The translations under genes were made by a program, and so were the position numbers. Shown here in pieces: positions 54,206-63,189 of a DNA stretch of 64,000 bases (position 1 is its first letter; each line of letters opens with the position of its first letter). The notes below the pieces were generated by a model. It made no database searches. It had not been told where the DNA came from and was given only the letters and a program-made list of their open reading frames with translations. The stretch is from NCBI GenBank assembly GCA_016783965.1, contig JADHVO010000001.1:434001-498000 (forward strand), given 5' to 3'. Origin of the DNA: Alphaproteobacteria bacterium. GTDB taxonomy: Bacteria; Pseudomonadota; Alphaproteobacteria; Micropepsales; Micropepsaceae.

Positions 54206-54223
54206 ACGGTCGTTAAGGGAACT

Positions 54224-56158
54224 TCACAAGCCAAACGTGACATGCCGCGAGTTGCCGGCCTTCAGATTGCGATAACGCGCGACGGCCCAGAGCGGAAAGA
54301 ACTTCGGATAGCCGTGATAGCGCAGGTAGAACACACGCGGGAACCCGCCGCCGGTGTAATGATCCTGCGCCCAGAGCCCGTCCGGCCCTTGCGTCGCCTC
54401 CAGGTACTGGATGCCGCGGGCGACAGACGGATGATCGACCTGCCCCGCTGCCATCAACCCGAGCAGCGCCCACGCAGTCTGTGACGCAGTGGACGGTGCA
54501 GCGTCGTAGCCTCTGTAGTCGAGCTTGTAGGAGTTGCAGTCCTCGCCCCAACCCCCATCGGGGTTCTGCACCTTCACCAGCCAGTCGGCGGCGCGGGTCA
54601 TCATCGGATCGTCGGGCATCACGTGTGCCGCATTGAGACCGGCGAGCGCGGACCACGTGCCGTAGATATAGTTCACGCCCCAGCGGCCGAACCATGAACC
54701 ATCCTTCATCTGCGACCGGCGCAGGAAATCCACGCCCTGCTTTACGTGCGGATCGTCCGGCGTGGCGCCAAGCTGCATCAGCATGCCGATGCAGCGGCCG
54801 GACACGTCGTCGGTCGGCGGATCGAGCAGCGCGCCGTGATCGGCGAAGGGGATGTTGTTCAGATAGTAATAGGCGTTGTCGGCATCGAACGCGCCCCAGC
54901 CGCCGTTCTTCGATTGCAGGCCTTCGACCCATTCGCGGCCGCGGGCAATCTCATTCGTGTATTGCGCGGGCGCGGCACGGTCGAGCGCCATCACCACCAC
55001 CGCGGTGTCATCAAGGTCGGGATAGTGGGCGTTGTTGTACTGGAAGGCCCAGCCACCGGGCCGAACGTTGGGACGCTCCTCCGCCCAGTCGCCGGCGACA
55101 TCGAGCACCTGGCGGTGCCTGAGCCATTCGAGCGAGCGCGCAACGGCAGCATCGGCGGCATCAGTCCTGGCCTCCATCAGCGCGTGCGCGGCGAGCCCGG
55201 TGTCCCACACGGGCGAGACGCAGGGCTGGCAATAGGCTTCGTCGTCCTTGACGACGAGCAGCAGGTCAACCGCCTTGCGCGCGATGGCGCGGCGCGGGTC
55301 TTCAGGGCCGATGCCGAGCGTGTCGTACATCATCACGCTGTTGGCCATCGCCGGATAGATCGCGCCGAGGCCGTCTTCGCCGTTGAGGCGCTCGGTGGTC
55401 CAGCGAACGCATTCGTCGATGGCGCGCTGGCGCAGGCCGCGCGGCCACGGCACGATTTTCAGAACCTTGTCGAGAGTGTTGAAGAAAAACGACCAGCCGG
55501 CGGACTGGTGCGGCGCGCGCGGGGAGACGACCGGCACACCTTCAACGAACAGCTCGGGCACATGGATATTGCGCGGATTGCGCGCGATGGGCTGCTTCGC
55601 GGCGAGCACGAGCAGCGGCACGATCACGGTGCGCGCCCAGTAGCTCATCTTGGACAAATGGATCGGGAACCAGCGCGGCAGCAGGATCAACTCTGGCGGC
55701 ACCGTCGGGACGTTCTGCCACGAGGTCTCGCCATAGAGCGCGAGCAGGATGCGGGTGAACACGTTGGCCTTGATGGCGCCGCCGCGGGCGCGGATCGCCT
55801 CGCGGGCGCGCATCATGTGGGGCGCGTTGATATCGTCGCCGATCATCTTGAGCGCGAAATAGGCCTTCACCGTCGCGGAGATGTCGAAGGCGCCTGCATG
55901 GTAAAGCGGCCAGCCGCCATGTTCGGCGCTCTGGATGCGTCGAAGGTAGTTGCCGATCTTGCGTTCGAGCTCGAGGTTCGGCTTCTCGGCCAGATGGTGC
56001 ACCAGCAGCACGTATTCGGACGGGATGGTGGCGTCGGCTTCCAGCTCGAACACCCAGTGGCCGTCTTCGCGCTGGGATTTCAGCAACGCCTCCGTCGCGG
56101 CGCCGAGCATCCCGTCGACGGCGATCGTGTCCTCGCGCTGGATCAGCATCTGGTTCAT
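54224..56158 (-). CDS. shc: Squalene-hopene cyclase (HpnF)
   Basis: The 644-residue cyclase converts squalene into hopene and hopanol at the inner membrane. The catalytic DxDD motif is DLDD in YPDLDDTAVVV near residue 375. Multiple QW motifs of the alpha-barrels are visible, for example SQREDGHWVFELEADA, LQSKNGGWGAFD, SQMKDGSWFGRWGVNY and KVQNPDGGWGED. Length is normal for bacterial SHC. The start ATG 56158 follows hpnE by eight bases. The C-terminus (HVTFGL) is short and complete. Confidence 0.98.
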   Translation of the reverse strand: MNQMLIQREDTIAVDGMLGAATEALLKSQREDGHWVFELEADATIPSEYVLLVHHLAEKPNLELERKIGNYLRRIQSAEHGGWPLYHAGAFDISATVKAYFALKMIGDDINAPHMMRAREAIRARGGAIKANVFTRILLALYGETSWQNVPTVPPELILLPRWFPIHLSKMSYWARTVIVPLLVLAAKQPIARNPRNIHVPELFVEGVPVVSPRAPHQSAGWSFFFNTLDKVLKIVPWPRGLRQRAIDECVRWTTERLNGEDGLGAIYPAMANSVMMYDTLGIGPEDPRRAIARKAVDLLLVVKDDEAYCQPCVSPVWDTGLAAHALMEARTDAADAAVARSLEWLRHRQVLDVAGDWAEERPNVRPGGWAFQYNNAHYPDLDDTAVVVMALDRAAPAQYTNEIARGREWVEGLQSKNGGWGAFDADNAYYYLNNIPFADHGALLDPPTDDVSGRCIGMLMQLGATPDDPHVKQGVDFLRRSQMKDGSWFGRWGVNYIYGTWSALAGLNAAHVMPDDPMMTRAADWLVKVQNPDGGWGEDCNSYKLDYRGYDAAPSTASQTAWALLGLMAAGQVDHPSVARGIQYLEATQGPDGLWAQDHYTGGGFPRVFYLRYHGYPKFFPLWAVARYRNLKAGNSRHVTFGL

Positions 56159-56166
56159 GGCGGCGA

Positions 56167-57417
56167 TTATACGGACAGCTTCGGAAGAGCCAACGCCGCG
56201 GCTTTTTGCCCGGAACGGACGGCGCCTTCTATGGTTGAAGGAAGGCCGGTGTCGGTCCAGTCGCCGGCGAGCAGCAGGTTGGACCAGCGCGTCTGCGGTC
56301 GCGAGCGCAACCGCGCCTGTTCAGGGGTGGCAGCGAAGGTTGCGCGACGCTCCTTCACGACCTGCCAGGGCGGCATATCGCAGGAGAGCCGCAGCACTTT
56401 TGCCACATCGGCCCAGAATCGTTTGGCGAGGGCCTCGCGGTCGTCGTCGACAATGGCATCGGCGCCCGACACCGTGATGGAAATGCGGTCCGCGAACGGG
56501 AATATCCACTGCACCAGGCCGCCGATGACGCCGAGCATCGGCGGCAAGCCCGGCGGCGGCGCAGCCTTGAAATGCGCGTTGACGATGGAGCGGAACTCGG
56601 TCGGCGCGACGACCCCGGGCAGCAGCTCCGTCGCCACCCATGGCGGCACCGCGAGGATCGCGAGGTCACCCCCGGCGAGCGCGATCTCCCCGTCCGGCGT
56701 CGCCAACGCCGCCAGACGGTCGCCATCGAAGCGAAGCGCGCGCGCCCGCTGGCCAATGCGGATGTCGACGCCGCGGGCGCGCAGAAAGTCCAGCGCCGGA
56801 TCGACAAACACCGCGGCAAGCGTCGGATGCGCGACCCGGATGCGATACGCATGCCCACCCTTGGCGAAGGTTTCGCGCACCAGCGCGCCAGCGAGCGCGG
56901 CCGAGGCAGTCTTAGGCTCGGTGTTGAGCGCACCGATGAAGAAAGGATGCAGCAGCCCTTCCCAGAGCGCACCGCTGGCCGGCAGTACGTCGCCGATCGT
57001 CTCGTCGGCGCGCGCAAATAGAAGCTTGAACAGCGGCAGATAATCCAGCGGTCCGGTATCCGGCACGCGGCGCGCGGCATCGAACAGCCAGAACGGAATC
57101 GGACCTTCGTCCGGCGCGATGGTCCAGCGGCGGCCGGTCGCCAGGTCGACGAAGGACGTGCGCGATTTCTCAGGTCCGATGAGACCGCCGCGGCTCCCGA
57201 TGGCCGTCAGGTAGGACATCACCGCATAGTTGCCGGAGAGGACGAAGTGATTGCCGTTGTCGATCACCTGGCCCAACGTCGCGTCGAAATAGGAGCGGCA
57301 GCGTCCGCCGGCCTGCGGCGCGCCTTCGATGAGCACGACCTTGCGGCCCTTTTCGGCCAACGCAACGGCCGCCGCGAGGCCAGCGAGGCCTCCGCCAACG
57401 ACATACGCGGTGTTCAT
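56167..57417 (-). CDS. hpnE: HpnE, hydroxysqualene dehydroxylase (FAD-dependent)
   Basis: The 416-residue flavoprotein starts MNTAYVVGGGLAGLAAAVAL with the FAD-binding GxGxxG motif and the phytoene-desaturase-like EGAPQAGGRCRSYFDA. Further signatures are FVLSGNYAVMSYLTAIG and the late FAD-contact block LLLAGDWTDTGLPSTIEGAV. HpnE acts last in the three-enzyme squalene route, reducing hydroxysqualene to squalene. Its ATG overlaps the hpnD stop (ATGA). The family is peculiar to bacterial squalene synthesis. Confidence 0.96.
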   Translation of the reverse strand: MNTAYVVGGGLAGLAAAVALAEKGRKVVLIEGAPQAGGRCRSYFDATLGQVIDNGNHFVLSGNYAVMSYLTAIGSRGGLIGPEKSRTSFVDLATGRRWTIAPDEGPIPFWLFDAARRVPDTGPLDYLPLFKLLFARADETIGDVLPASGALWEGLLHPFFIGALNTEPKTASAALAGALVRETFAKGGHAYRIRVAHPTLAAVFVDPALDFLRARGVDIRIGQRARALRFDGDRLAALATPDGEIALAGGDLAILAVPPWVATELLPGVVAPTEFRSIVNAHFKAAPPPGLPPMLGVIGGLVQWIFPFADRISITVSGADAIVDDDREALAKRFWADVAKVLRLSCDMPPWQVVKERRATFAATPEQARLRSRPQTRWSNLLLAGDWTDTGLPSTIEGAVRSGQKAAALALPKLSV

Positions 57418-58265
57418 CCGAACAATCCGTGGCGCACGACGATGCCGAGCAGCTTGGGTTTGCTCAGCGAGACGCGGGTGCGCGGCGGCTTCCAGCCAAC
57501 GACCTCGGTCTGGCGCAGGATCTCTTCATAGACGGCGCCCATCAGGCGCGGCGTGCCGATGCGTCCTTTCGGTTTCTTTGCCAGCACTGCGGCAGCGCCA
57601 TCATACCAGGCGTGCGCGTCGCGGGCGACGGCCTTGCACACATGGTCGATGCGCGGATCGGCGATCATCGTCCTGGGATCAAGCGACGTGATGCCCGCGT
57701 CCTTCAGATACTCGCGCGGAAGATAGACACGGCCAATGCCGGCGTCCTCGTCGATGTCGCGCAGAATGTTGGTGAGCTGGAGCGCGCGGCCAAGATGATG
57801 CGCGAGTTCGTCGCCCGGCCCTTCGTCCATGCCGAACACCTTGATGGACAGGCGACCGACGGCGCTGGCGACACGCTCGCAGTAGAGATCGAGCGTCTTC
57901 TTGTCGGGCGCGACGATGTCCTCGGCGACGTCCATGTCCATGCCATCGATCACGGTCAGGAAATCAGCCTTGCGCAGGCCATACTTCTTTACGGGCTCGA
58001 CCAAGAAATGCGCGCGCTCAGACGGGTTGCCCGCGTAGAGCTCGTCCAGCTCGACGCGCCATTTCACCAGCTCGACCTTGCGCTCCTCGCGGGTGCCGAT
58101 GCCGTCGTCGGCGATGTCGTCGACGATGCGGCAGAAGCCGTAGATCGCAAACATGGCCTCGCGCTCCGCCTTGGGCATCAGCCGCATGGCGGAATAGAAC
58201 GAGCTGTTCGACGCCTTCTGCTGGGCGGACGCGACGACAGTGGCCTGGGCTTGCGCGAGAGTCAT
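57414..58265 (-). CDS. hpnD: HpnD, presqualene diphosphate synthase
   Basis: The 283-residue protein is a head-to-head prenyl synthase of the squalene/phytoene family: AIYGFCRIVDDIADDGIGTR (first aspartate-rich motif) and LQLTNILRDIDEDAGIGR (second) with YLPREYLKDAGI. HpnD joins two FPP molecules to presqualene diphosphate. It overlaps hpnC and hpnE by four bases on each side (ATGA at both junctions). Motif 2 is the intact LQLTNILRD type that separates HpnD from HpnC. Confidence 0.96.
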   Translation of the reverse strand: MTLAQAQATVVASAQQKASNSSFYSAMRLMPKAEREAMFAIYGFCRIVDDIADDGIGTREERKVELVKWRVELDELYAGNPSERAHFLVEPVKKYGLRKADFLTVIDGMDMDVAEDIVAPDKKTLDLYCERVASAVGRLSIKVFGMDEGPGDELAHHLGRALQLTNILRDIDEDAGIGRVYLPREYLKDAGITSLDPRTMIADPRIDHVCKAVARDAHAWYDGAAAVLAKKPKGRIGTPRLMGAVYEEILRQTEVVGWKPPRTRVSLSKPKLLGIVVRHGLFG

Positions 58266-59122
58266 GCGGGCACCTTTTTAGGCCGAAGCCGCGCGAAGGC
58301 AAACATGGCCGTGGCGCGGGCCAACAGGCCCGGCATCTCCCATTTCGCATGGTGAACGCGGTCCGCCAGCGGATCGCGGGCCAGCAGCTTGCGGTTCAGG
58401 TCGTCGGCCAGGGTCTGGATGACGCTGACCTCGAGACTGAGTCGGCGGTCCCGGATCTGGCCGGCGAAGGGGCGGGCGATTTCGAGCAAGTCGGCATTCT
58501 TGCGCGCAAGCTCGCGCAGGAGAGAGCGCAGTGCGGGCGGGGATTTGGGCTGGGTGAGGACCTCGACCCTTAGCCCGTGGCTGCTCAACTCGTCGAGCGG
58601 GAGATAGACCCGGTTCAGGTTGCGAAAGTCCTTGGCACAATCCTGGAGGTGGTTGATGACCTGGAGCGCTGCGCACAAGGCATCGTTGGCGGGCCAGGTG
58701 GCGCGGCTCTCGCCATGCACGTCGAGCACGAAGCGGCCGACGGGCACTGCCGAATAGCGGCAGTAGTCCATCAACTCGTCCCAGTTCGCGTAGCGCAGCT
58801 TGGTGACGTCGCGGCGGAAGGCTTCCAGCAGGTCGAGGCCATGCTGATTGGTGAGGTTGCGCTCGGCCAGCGCCTTGCGCAGTCCGACACCTTCCGGCGA
58901 AGCGTCGCTTTCGCCGGTGAGGCTGGCGCGCATCTGTTCGAGCAGCGCGAGCTTCTGGTCCGGCGACGCGCTCTCGCTGTCGGAAACGTCGTCGGCGATG
59001 CGGGCAAAGCGGTAGAACGCCATCACCGGCGGACGGTGCTCTTTGGCGATCAGGACCGAGGCGACGGGAAAGTTCTCGTCGGTGTGGCCCTTGCCGGAGG
59101 CGAGATCGGCAGCGTTGCTCAC
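58262..59122 (-). CDS. hpnC: HpnC, hydroxysqualene synthase
   Basis: The 286-residue protein is a paralogue of HpnD: MAFYRFARIADDVSDSESA is its first aspartate-rich motif, while the second is changed to VINHLQDCAKDFRNLNRVYL, where aspartates of the usual NxxRD element are replaced. HpnC converts presqualene diphosphate to hydroxysqualene. Its GTG start at 59122 overlaps the hpnB stop (GTGA), and its stop overlaps hpnD (ATGA). A longer open frame upstream was dropped because it runs into hpnB. Confidence 0.95.
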   Translation of the reverse strand: MSNAADLASGKGHTDENFPVASVLIAKEHRPPVMAFYRFARIADDVSDSESASPDQKLALLEQMRASLTGESDASPEGVGLRKALAERNLTNQHGLDLLEAFRRDVTKLRYANWDELMDYCRYSAVPVGRFVLDVHGESRATWPANDALCAALQVINHLQDCAKDFRNLNRVYLPLDELSSHGLRVEVLTQPKSPPALRSLLRELARKNADLLEIARPFAGQIRDRRLSLEVSVIQTLADDLNRKLLARDPLADRVHHAKWEMPGLLARATAMFAFARLRPKKVPA

Positions 59123-60249
59123 GATTGCCCCAGGGCCTGCGCCCTGCCCTTCCACATGCCGCCACGGCCGCGCCAGTGCTGGATCGCGGAGTCGAGCGTG
59201 AAGAGGGCGTACACGAAGCCGATCATCGGCAACACGATGCCCCAAAGCGGCGTCACTTTGTAGAAGCGCAGGATCGGCTGGTACGCGATACCCATCGCAA
59301 GCCAGGCGAGGATGCCGGAAGATTGCGCCGATGCACTTGCGAGCAACGCGAAGGCCGGTGCGGCGGCGTAGACCACGATCATGCCGAGGAATGTGCCGAA
59401 CAACGCGAGCGGCGAATAGCCGAGCTGCGCGTAGGCCGAGCGCGCCACCATCCGCCAGATCTCCGCCATGGTGTAGGAGCGGATGGAGTGGGCGCGGTCG
59501 GTGAGGCCGAGCCAGATCGGACCCTGCGCCTTCATCGCGCGGCCAAGCGCGCAATCGTCGATGATTTCAGAGCGGATGGTGTCGATGCCGCCGGCACTTT
59601 CCAGCGCATCGCGGCGCGCCAGCATGCAGCCGCCGGCTGCTGCCGCGGTCTTGTTGCGCGGATCGTTCACCCAGCGGAACGGAAAGAGCATGTCGAAGAA
59701 GAATACGAAGGCGGGGATCAGGTACGCCTCGGACATCGACTTGCAGTGCAGTTTCACCATCAGTGAAGTGAGGACAAGATTGGACTGCGTGGCCCGAGCC
59801 ATCAGCTTGCGCAGGTTGTCGGGTTCGTGGCGGATGTCGGCGTCGGTGAACCAGATGTAATCGGGCATGCCAGCTTGGGCCGTGCCCTGCTTCATCGCCC
59901 ACAGCTTGCCGGTCCAGCCCGCCGGACGCGGTGCGCCGGTGAGCACCGTGAGCTTGCCGGCGAGCTTGCGGGCAATGGCGCCGGTGTCGTCAGTGCTTTG
60001 GTCGTCGACCAGAACGATGCGAAAGTCACCGGGGTAGTCCTGCTCCAGCAGGCTGCCGATGGAATGCGCGATGACGTCGGCCTCATTGCGCGCGGGAACG
60101 ACGGCGACGACCGAGGGCCAGTGCGCTGGATCTGGCGGGTTCTCGGCATCGTCACGCTCGCCCATCACCCAGAACATGCCGCGGCCGATCAGCAGGTAGA
60201 GCCACACCGCGACGGGAATGAGTGCGAGCAGCGCGAGCGCGGCGTTCAC
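59119..60249 (-). CDS. hpnB: HpnB, hopene-associated glycosyltransferase
   Basis: The 376-residue protein is a family-2-type glycosyltransferase with an N-terminal membrane helix (ALLALIPVAVWLYLLIGRGM). The catalytic domain shows VVAVVPARNEADVIAHSIGS, IVLVDDQSTDDTGAIAR, the metal-binding IWFTDADIRHEPDN and later IIDDCALGRAMKAQGP, followed by several C-terminal helices. HpnB is always found in hopanoid clusters, but its product has not been firmly established. GTG start at 60249 overlaps hpnA's stop; its own stop overlaps hpnC. Confidence 0.93.
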   Translation of the reverse strand: MNAALALLALIPVAVWLYLLIGRGMFWVMGERDDAENPPDPAHWPSVVAVVPARNEADVIAHSIGSLLEQDYPGDFRIVLVDDQSTDDTGAIARKLAGKLTVLTGAPRPAGWTGKLWAMKQGTAQAGMPDYIWFTDADIRHEPDNLRKLMARATQSNLVLTSLMVKLHCKSMSEAYLIPAFVFFFDMLFPFRWVNDPRNKTAAAAGGCMLARRDALESAGGIDTIRSEIIDDCALGRAMKAQGPIWLGLTDRAHSIRSYTMAEIWRMVARSAYAQLGYSPLALFGTFLGMIVVYAAAPAFALLASASAQSSGILAWLAMGIAYQPILRFYKVTPLWGIVLPMIGFVYALFTLDSAIQHWRGRGGMWKGRAQALGQS

Positions 60250-61238
60250 TTGATGTAACCCGCATTACGGAACCAGGTGACGGCGTCCTCGATGGCTTCC
60301 TGCCAGGGGCGCGCCGTGTAGCCGAGTTCGTCTTGCGCCTTCTTCGAAGAGAAGAACATGTGATAGCGGCTCATGTTCAGCGCATCGACGGTGAGCATCG
60401 GCTCCTTGCCGGTGTAGCGTGCGATCGCTTCACTGCACCAGGCCAGCGGATAGAGCGGCGTGCGCGGCAGGCGGATGCCCGGCGGCTTGCGGCCGGCGAG
60501 CGGGCAGATCACCGCCAGCATCTCCTTCAGGCGTACATCATGGCCACCCAGGATGTAGTTCTGGCCGCGGCGGCCTTTTTCGAGCGCCAGCAGATGGCCG
60601 TTTGCGACGTCATCGACGTGGACGAGATTGAGGCCGGTGTCGACATAGGCCGGCATGCCGCCGGTCGCGGCCTGCACGATGATGCGGCCGGTGGGCGTGG
60701 GCTTGATGTCGCGCGGACCGATGGGGGTCGACGGGCTGACGATCACCGCGGGAAGGCCCTCGCCCGCCATGCGCTCGACCAGGCGCTCCGCGACCAGCTT
60801 GGATTTCTTGTAGGCGCCTATGACGGTGTGCTCGGAGTGGCGCGAGGTTTCATCGACCGCTTCGCCGCCATGCAGCGGTTTCAGCGCCGCGACGGACGAC
60901 GTGTAGACGATACGCTCCACACCCGTGTCGCGGGCAGCTTCCATGACGGCGCGGGTGCCGTGCAGGTTGTTGCGCACGATCTCTTCCGGGTCGCGCGCCC
61001 ACAGCCGGTAGTCGGCTGCGACGTGGAAGACGTAGCGCACGCCGTCCATCGCCTCGATCATCGAGCGGCGGTCGAGCATGTCGCCTTCGGCGACCTCGAA
61101 CGACTCGCCCTCGATGTTGTTGCGCGGGCTGGTCGCGCGCATCAGCACGCGTACCTCGTCGCCGCGGCGGCTGAGGGCGCGGGCGACCGCGGAACCGACG
61201 AAGCCGGAAGCACCGGTGACGAGGACCTTGTCGCCCAT
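60246..61238 (-). CDS. hpnA: HpnA, hopanoid-associated sugar epimerase (NAD-dependent)
   Basis: The 330-residue short-chain dehydrogenase/epimerase begins MGDKVLVTGASGFVGSAVAR (NAD-binding GxxGxxG). The catalytic pair is in VYTSSVAALKP and AYKKSKLVAERLV (YxxxK). VSPSTPIGPRDIKPTPTGRI and LVHVDDVANGH are typical of the HpnA family, presumed to prepare a sugar for side-chain elaboration. Its ATG overlaps hpnL's stop by one base (TGATG). The start was placed there because the longer frame reads through hpnL. Confidence 0.94.
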   Translation of the reverse strand: MGDKVLVTGASGFVGSAVARALSRRGDEVRVLMRATSPRNNIEGESFEVAEGDMLDRRSMIEAMDGVRYVFHVAADYRLWARDPEEIVRNNLHGTRAVMEAARDTGVERIVYTSSVAALKPLHGGEAVDETSRHSEHTVIGAYKKSKLVAERLVERMAGEGLPAVIVSPSTPIGPRDIKPTPTGRIIVQAATGGMPAYVDTGLNLVHVDDVANGHLLALEKGRRGQNYILGGHDVRLKEMLAVICPLAGRKPPGIRLPRTPLYPLAWCSEAIARYTGKEPMLTVDALNMSRYHMFFSSKKAQDELGYTARPWQEAIEDAVTWFRNAGYIK

Positions 61239-62212
61239 CAGGCCGCATCCGCCGTCAGCGCGCGGCGGCCCTCGAAGAACTGCCAGGCGAGCAGGACGGG
61301 GACGCCGATGACGAGGTCGCGGGCGCGCTTGAGCAGCGAGACGGCGAGACCGACTTCCGGGCCGAGGCCGAACAGAGGCATCAGCGCGGCATAGCCCGCT
61401 TCCTGCACCCCGATGGCGGCGGGGACGAACACAGTGGCGCTTCGGAGCGCCGCCAGCAGCGCCTCGATCGCGATGCAGGAGAAGAAGTCGAGGTGGTAGC
61501 CGATCAGGCGCACGCTCAGCCAGATCAGGCCTGCGGCGGCGATCCAGGACAAGAGATGGATCGTCGACGACAGCGCCAGACGCGCCGGCGAATCGTACAT
61601 CGCCCGCATCTGCTCGCTGAAGGCAGCAGTGTGCTTGAGGGCGGCGGGCAGGAAGCGCCCGGCGAGACGCTCGGCCAGCGCGCTGCCGCGCTGTTGCAGG
61701 ATCACGAAAGCGGCGATGCCGGGCACCAGCAGGAGCGTACCGAGGATGAGGCCGTCGACATACGGCGCCGTGGTGGCAGAGGTGCGCAACTGCGTGATGG
61801 CGAGGCCGATGCCGATCAGGATGAAGACGATCTGGGCCATCAGCTCCGTGGTGACGTCGGTGATCGTAGAGGCGAAGGCAAGCGGCGGGCTGACGCCGCG
61901 CAGGATCACGGCGCGGGCGCCGATCACGATGCCGCCCAATTGGCTGAAGGGCAGGATGTCGCCGGCGCTGTCGCGCGTCTGGCGGCCGATGATGTAGGTG
62001 ACAAGATCGCGGGGGCTCTTGTGAGGGATCAGCGCGAGCCAGGCACTGCCGAGCAGGCCGACGACGGCGATACCTGCCGCGACGAGGAAGGCGAAGCCGC
62101 CGAAGCCGACCTTTGCCACGGCTTCCCACACGGCCTCGATGCCGATGTGGAACAGAAGCCAGACGAACAGCGCCAACCCGACCAGCGCCGCGACGATGAC
62201 ACCAATCTTCAT
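61238..62212 (-). CDS. hpnL: HpnL, hopanoid-associated membrane protein (LPG-synthase TM-like)
   Basis: The 324-residue integral membrane protein has about eight helices and belongs to the lysylphosphatidylglycerol synthase transmembrane/UPF0104 type, known in these clusters as HpnL. Recognisable parts are AVAKVGFGGFAFLVAAGIAV, PFSQLGGIVIGARAVILRGV and the late FVPAAIGVQEAGYAALMPLF. The family may flip or move lipids; function in hopanoid biology is unproven. It starts six bases after the ferritin-like gene's stop and overlaps hpnA by one base. Confidence 0.92.
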   Translation of the reverse strand: MKIGVIVAALVGLALFVWLLFHIGIEAVWEAVAKVGFGGFAFLVAAGIAVVGLLGSAWLALIPHKSPRDLVTYIIGRQTRDSAGDILPFSQLGGIVIGARAVILRGVSPPLAFASTITDVTTELMAQIVFILIGIGLAITQLRTSATTAPYVDGLILGTLLLVPGIAAFVILQQRGSALAERLAGRFLPAALKHTAAFSEQMRAMYDSPARLALSSTIHLLSWIAAAGLIWLSVRLIGYHLDFFSCIAIEALLAALRSATVFVPAAIGVQEAGYAALMPLFGLGPEVGLAVSLLKRARDLVIGVPVLLAWQFFEGRRALTADAA

Positions 62213-62218
62213 TGCGCG

Positions 62219-63121
62219 TTACGCCGCGGACGGCGCGGGCTTCGGACCGAAGAAGCGGCGGAAGGTGCGGATCATGAACGGCACGAAGCGCGGACGCTTC
62301 AGGCGCTTATCGTAGATGCCGAGACGGCGCGAATCCTCGCGCAGGCAGGTGTCCATCAGCGTGTAGATGTCGATGTCGTCACCGCCGAGCTGGCTGGCGC
62401 CGTTGACGGTGAAGTTGTTGTCCTGCTGGCCGTGGCTGACATCGGAGGCGATGCCGATGCGCTCGTAGATCAGGAAGATCCAGACCGCGAGGACCTTCAG
62501 CTCGAACCACGGGCGGCGCCACAGCGGCATGTTGCGGCGATGCCAGGCGATCCAGTTCACGAAGAACAGGATGTGGCGGCCTTCTTCCTGGATCACCGGT
62601 TCGAAGGTGTCGACCAGATCGGCGGGGAAGAAGCCGGACGACTTCGCGGTCTCGAACAGGCCGAAGGCAAAGAAGCTGTCGATGCACTCGGAATAGCCGG
62701 TGACCAGGAACGCCCACTCGGGATCCTTCGGGCGGGGATAGGCGGGCTCGGGCGCAAGCTTGATGCCATAGGCCTCGACAAGGTTCGAGAGCACGTAGCG
62801 ATGGCGGCGCTCCTCGAAGCCGTTCATCTCGACGGCCTTGCGCAGCAGCGGGTCGGCGATGCCCTCCGCATAGGTGCAGACGTTGAGGCCGGCGCGGTTC
62901 TCGGTCTGCACCGCGATGTCCCAGATCGGCAGCGCGGTGATCTTCGCCTGCGTCTCGGCGTTGAGCTTCGGCCAGTCGATCACGGCCGGGCGATAGGGAT
63001 TGAAGGTGTCGAGCAGCGTCTTGCAAAAGAGACGCTTGTGCTCGTCGGAGCCGAAGCGGATCGCGCCATCGGGCACCGGGGCGCCGGTCGGGGTGATCTC
63101 GGGGAAGGTCAGCGCAGTCAT
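62219..63121 (-). CDS. Ferritin-like diiron-domain protein inside the hpn operon
   Basis: The 300-residue protein has a four-helix ferritin-like arrangement with a complete candidate diiron ligand set: E74 (VQTENRAG), E104 and H107 (FEERRH), E145 (GYSEC) and E180 with H183 (EEGRH). Two ExxH pairs plus two single glutamates is the classical carboxylate diiron pattern of oxygenases and desaturases. Aromatic residues and a hydrophobic segment (WRRPWFELKVLAVWIFLIYE) in the C-terminal part suggest membrane or lipid contact. It lies between hpnK and hpnL on the same strand, six bases from hpnL, so it belongs to the operon. No hopanoid role is known to me; oxidation or desaturation is an inference. 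ATG 63121 follows TAGGAT. Confidence 0.88.
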   Translation of the reverse strand: MTALTFPEITPTGAPVPDGAIRFGSDEHKRLFCKTLLDTFNPYRPAVIDWPKLNAETQAKITALPIWDIAVQTENRAGLNVCTYAEGIADPLLRKAVEMNGFEERRHRYVLSNLVEAYGIKLAPEPAYPRPKDPEWAFLVTGYSECIDSFFAFGLFETAKSSGFFPADLVDTFEPVIQEEGRHILFFVNWIAWHRRNMPLWRRPWFELKVLAVWIFLIYERIGIASDVSHGQQDNNFTVNGASQLGGDDIDIYTLMDTCLREDSRRLGIYDKRLKRPRFVPFMIRTFRRFFGPKPAPSAA

Positions 63122-63189
63122 GGAACCGATCCTAGCAAACGCAACAAAATTACGGAATGTGCCGGGTTTTCCGGGGCTTAGCAGACGGC

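Noticed and set aside
61493..63181. Long + strand open frame opposite hpnL and the ferritin-like gene
   Set aside because: Low-complexity antisense shadow; both opposite genes have clear families.
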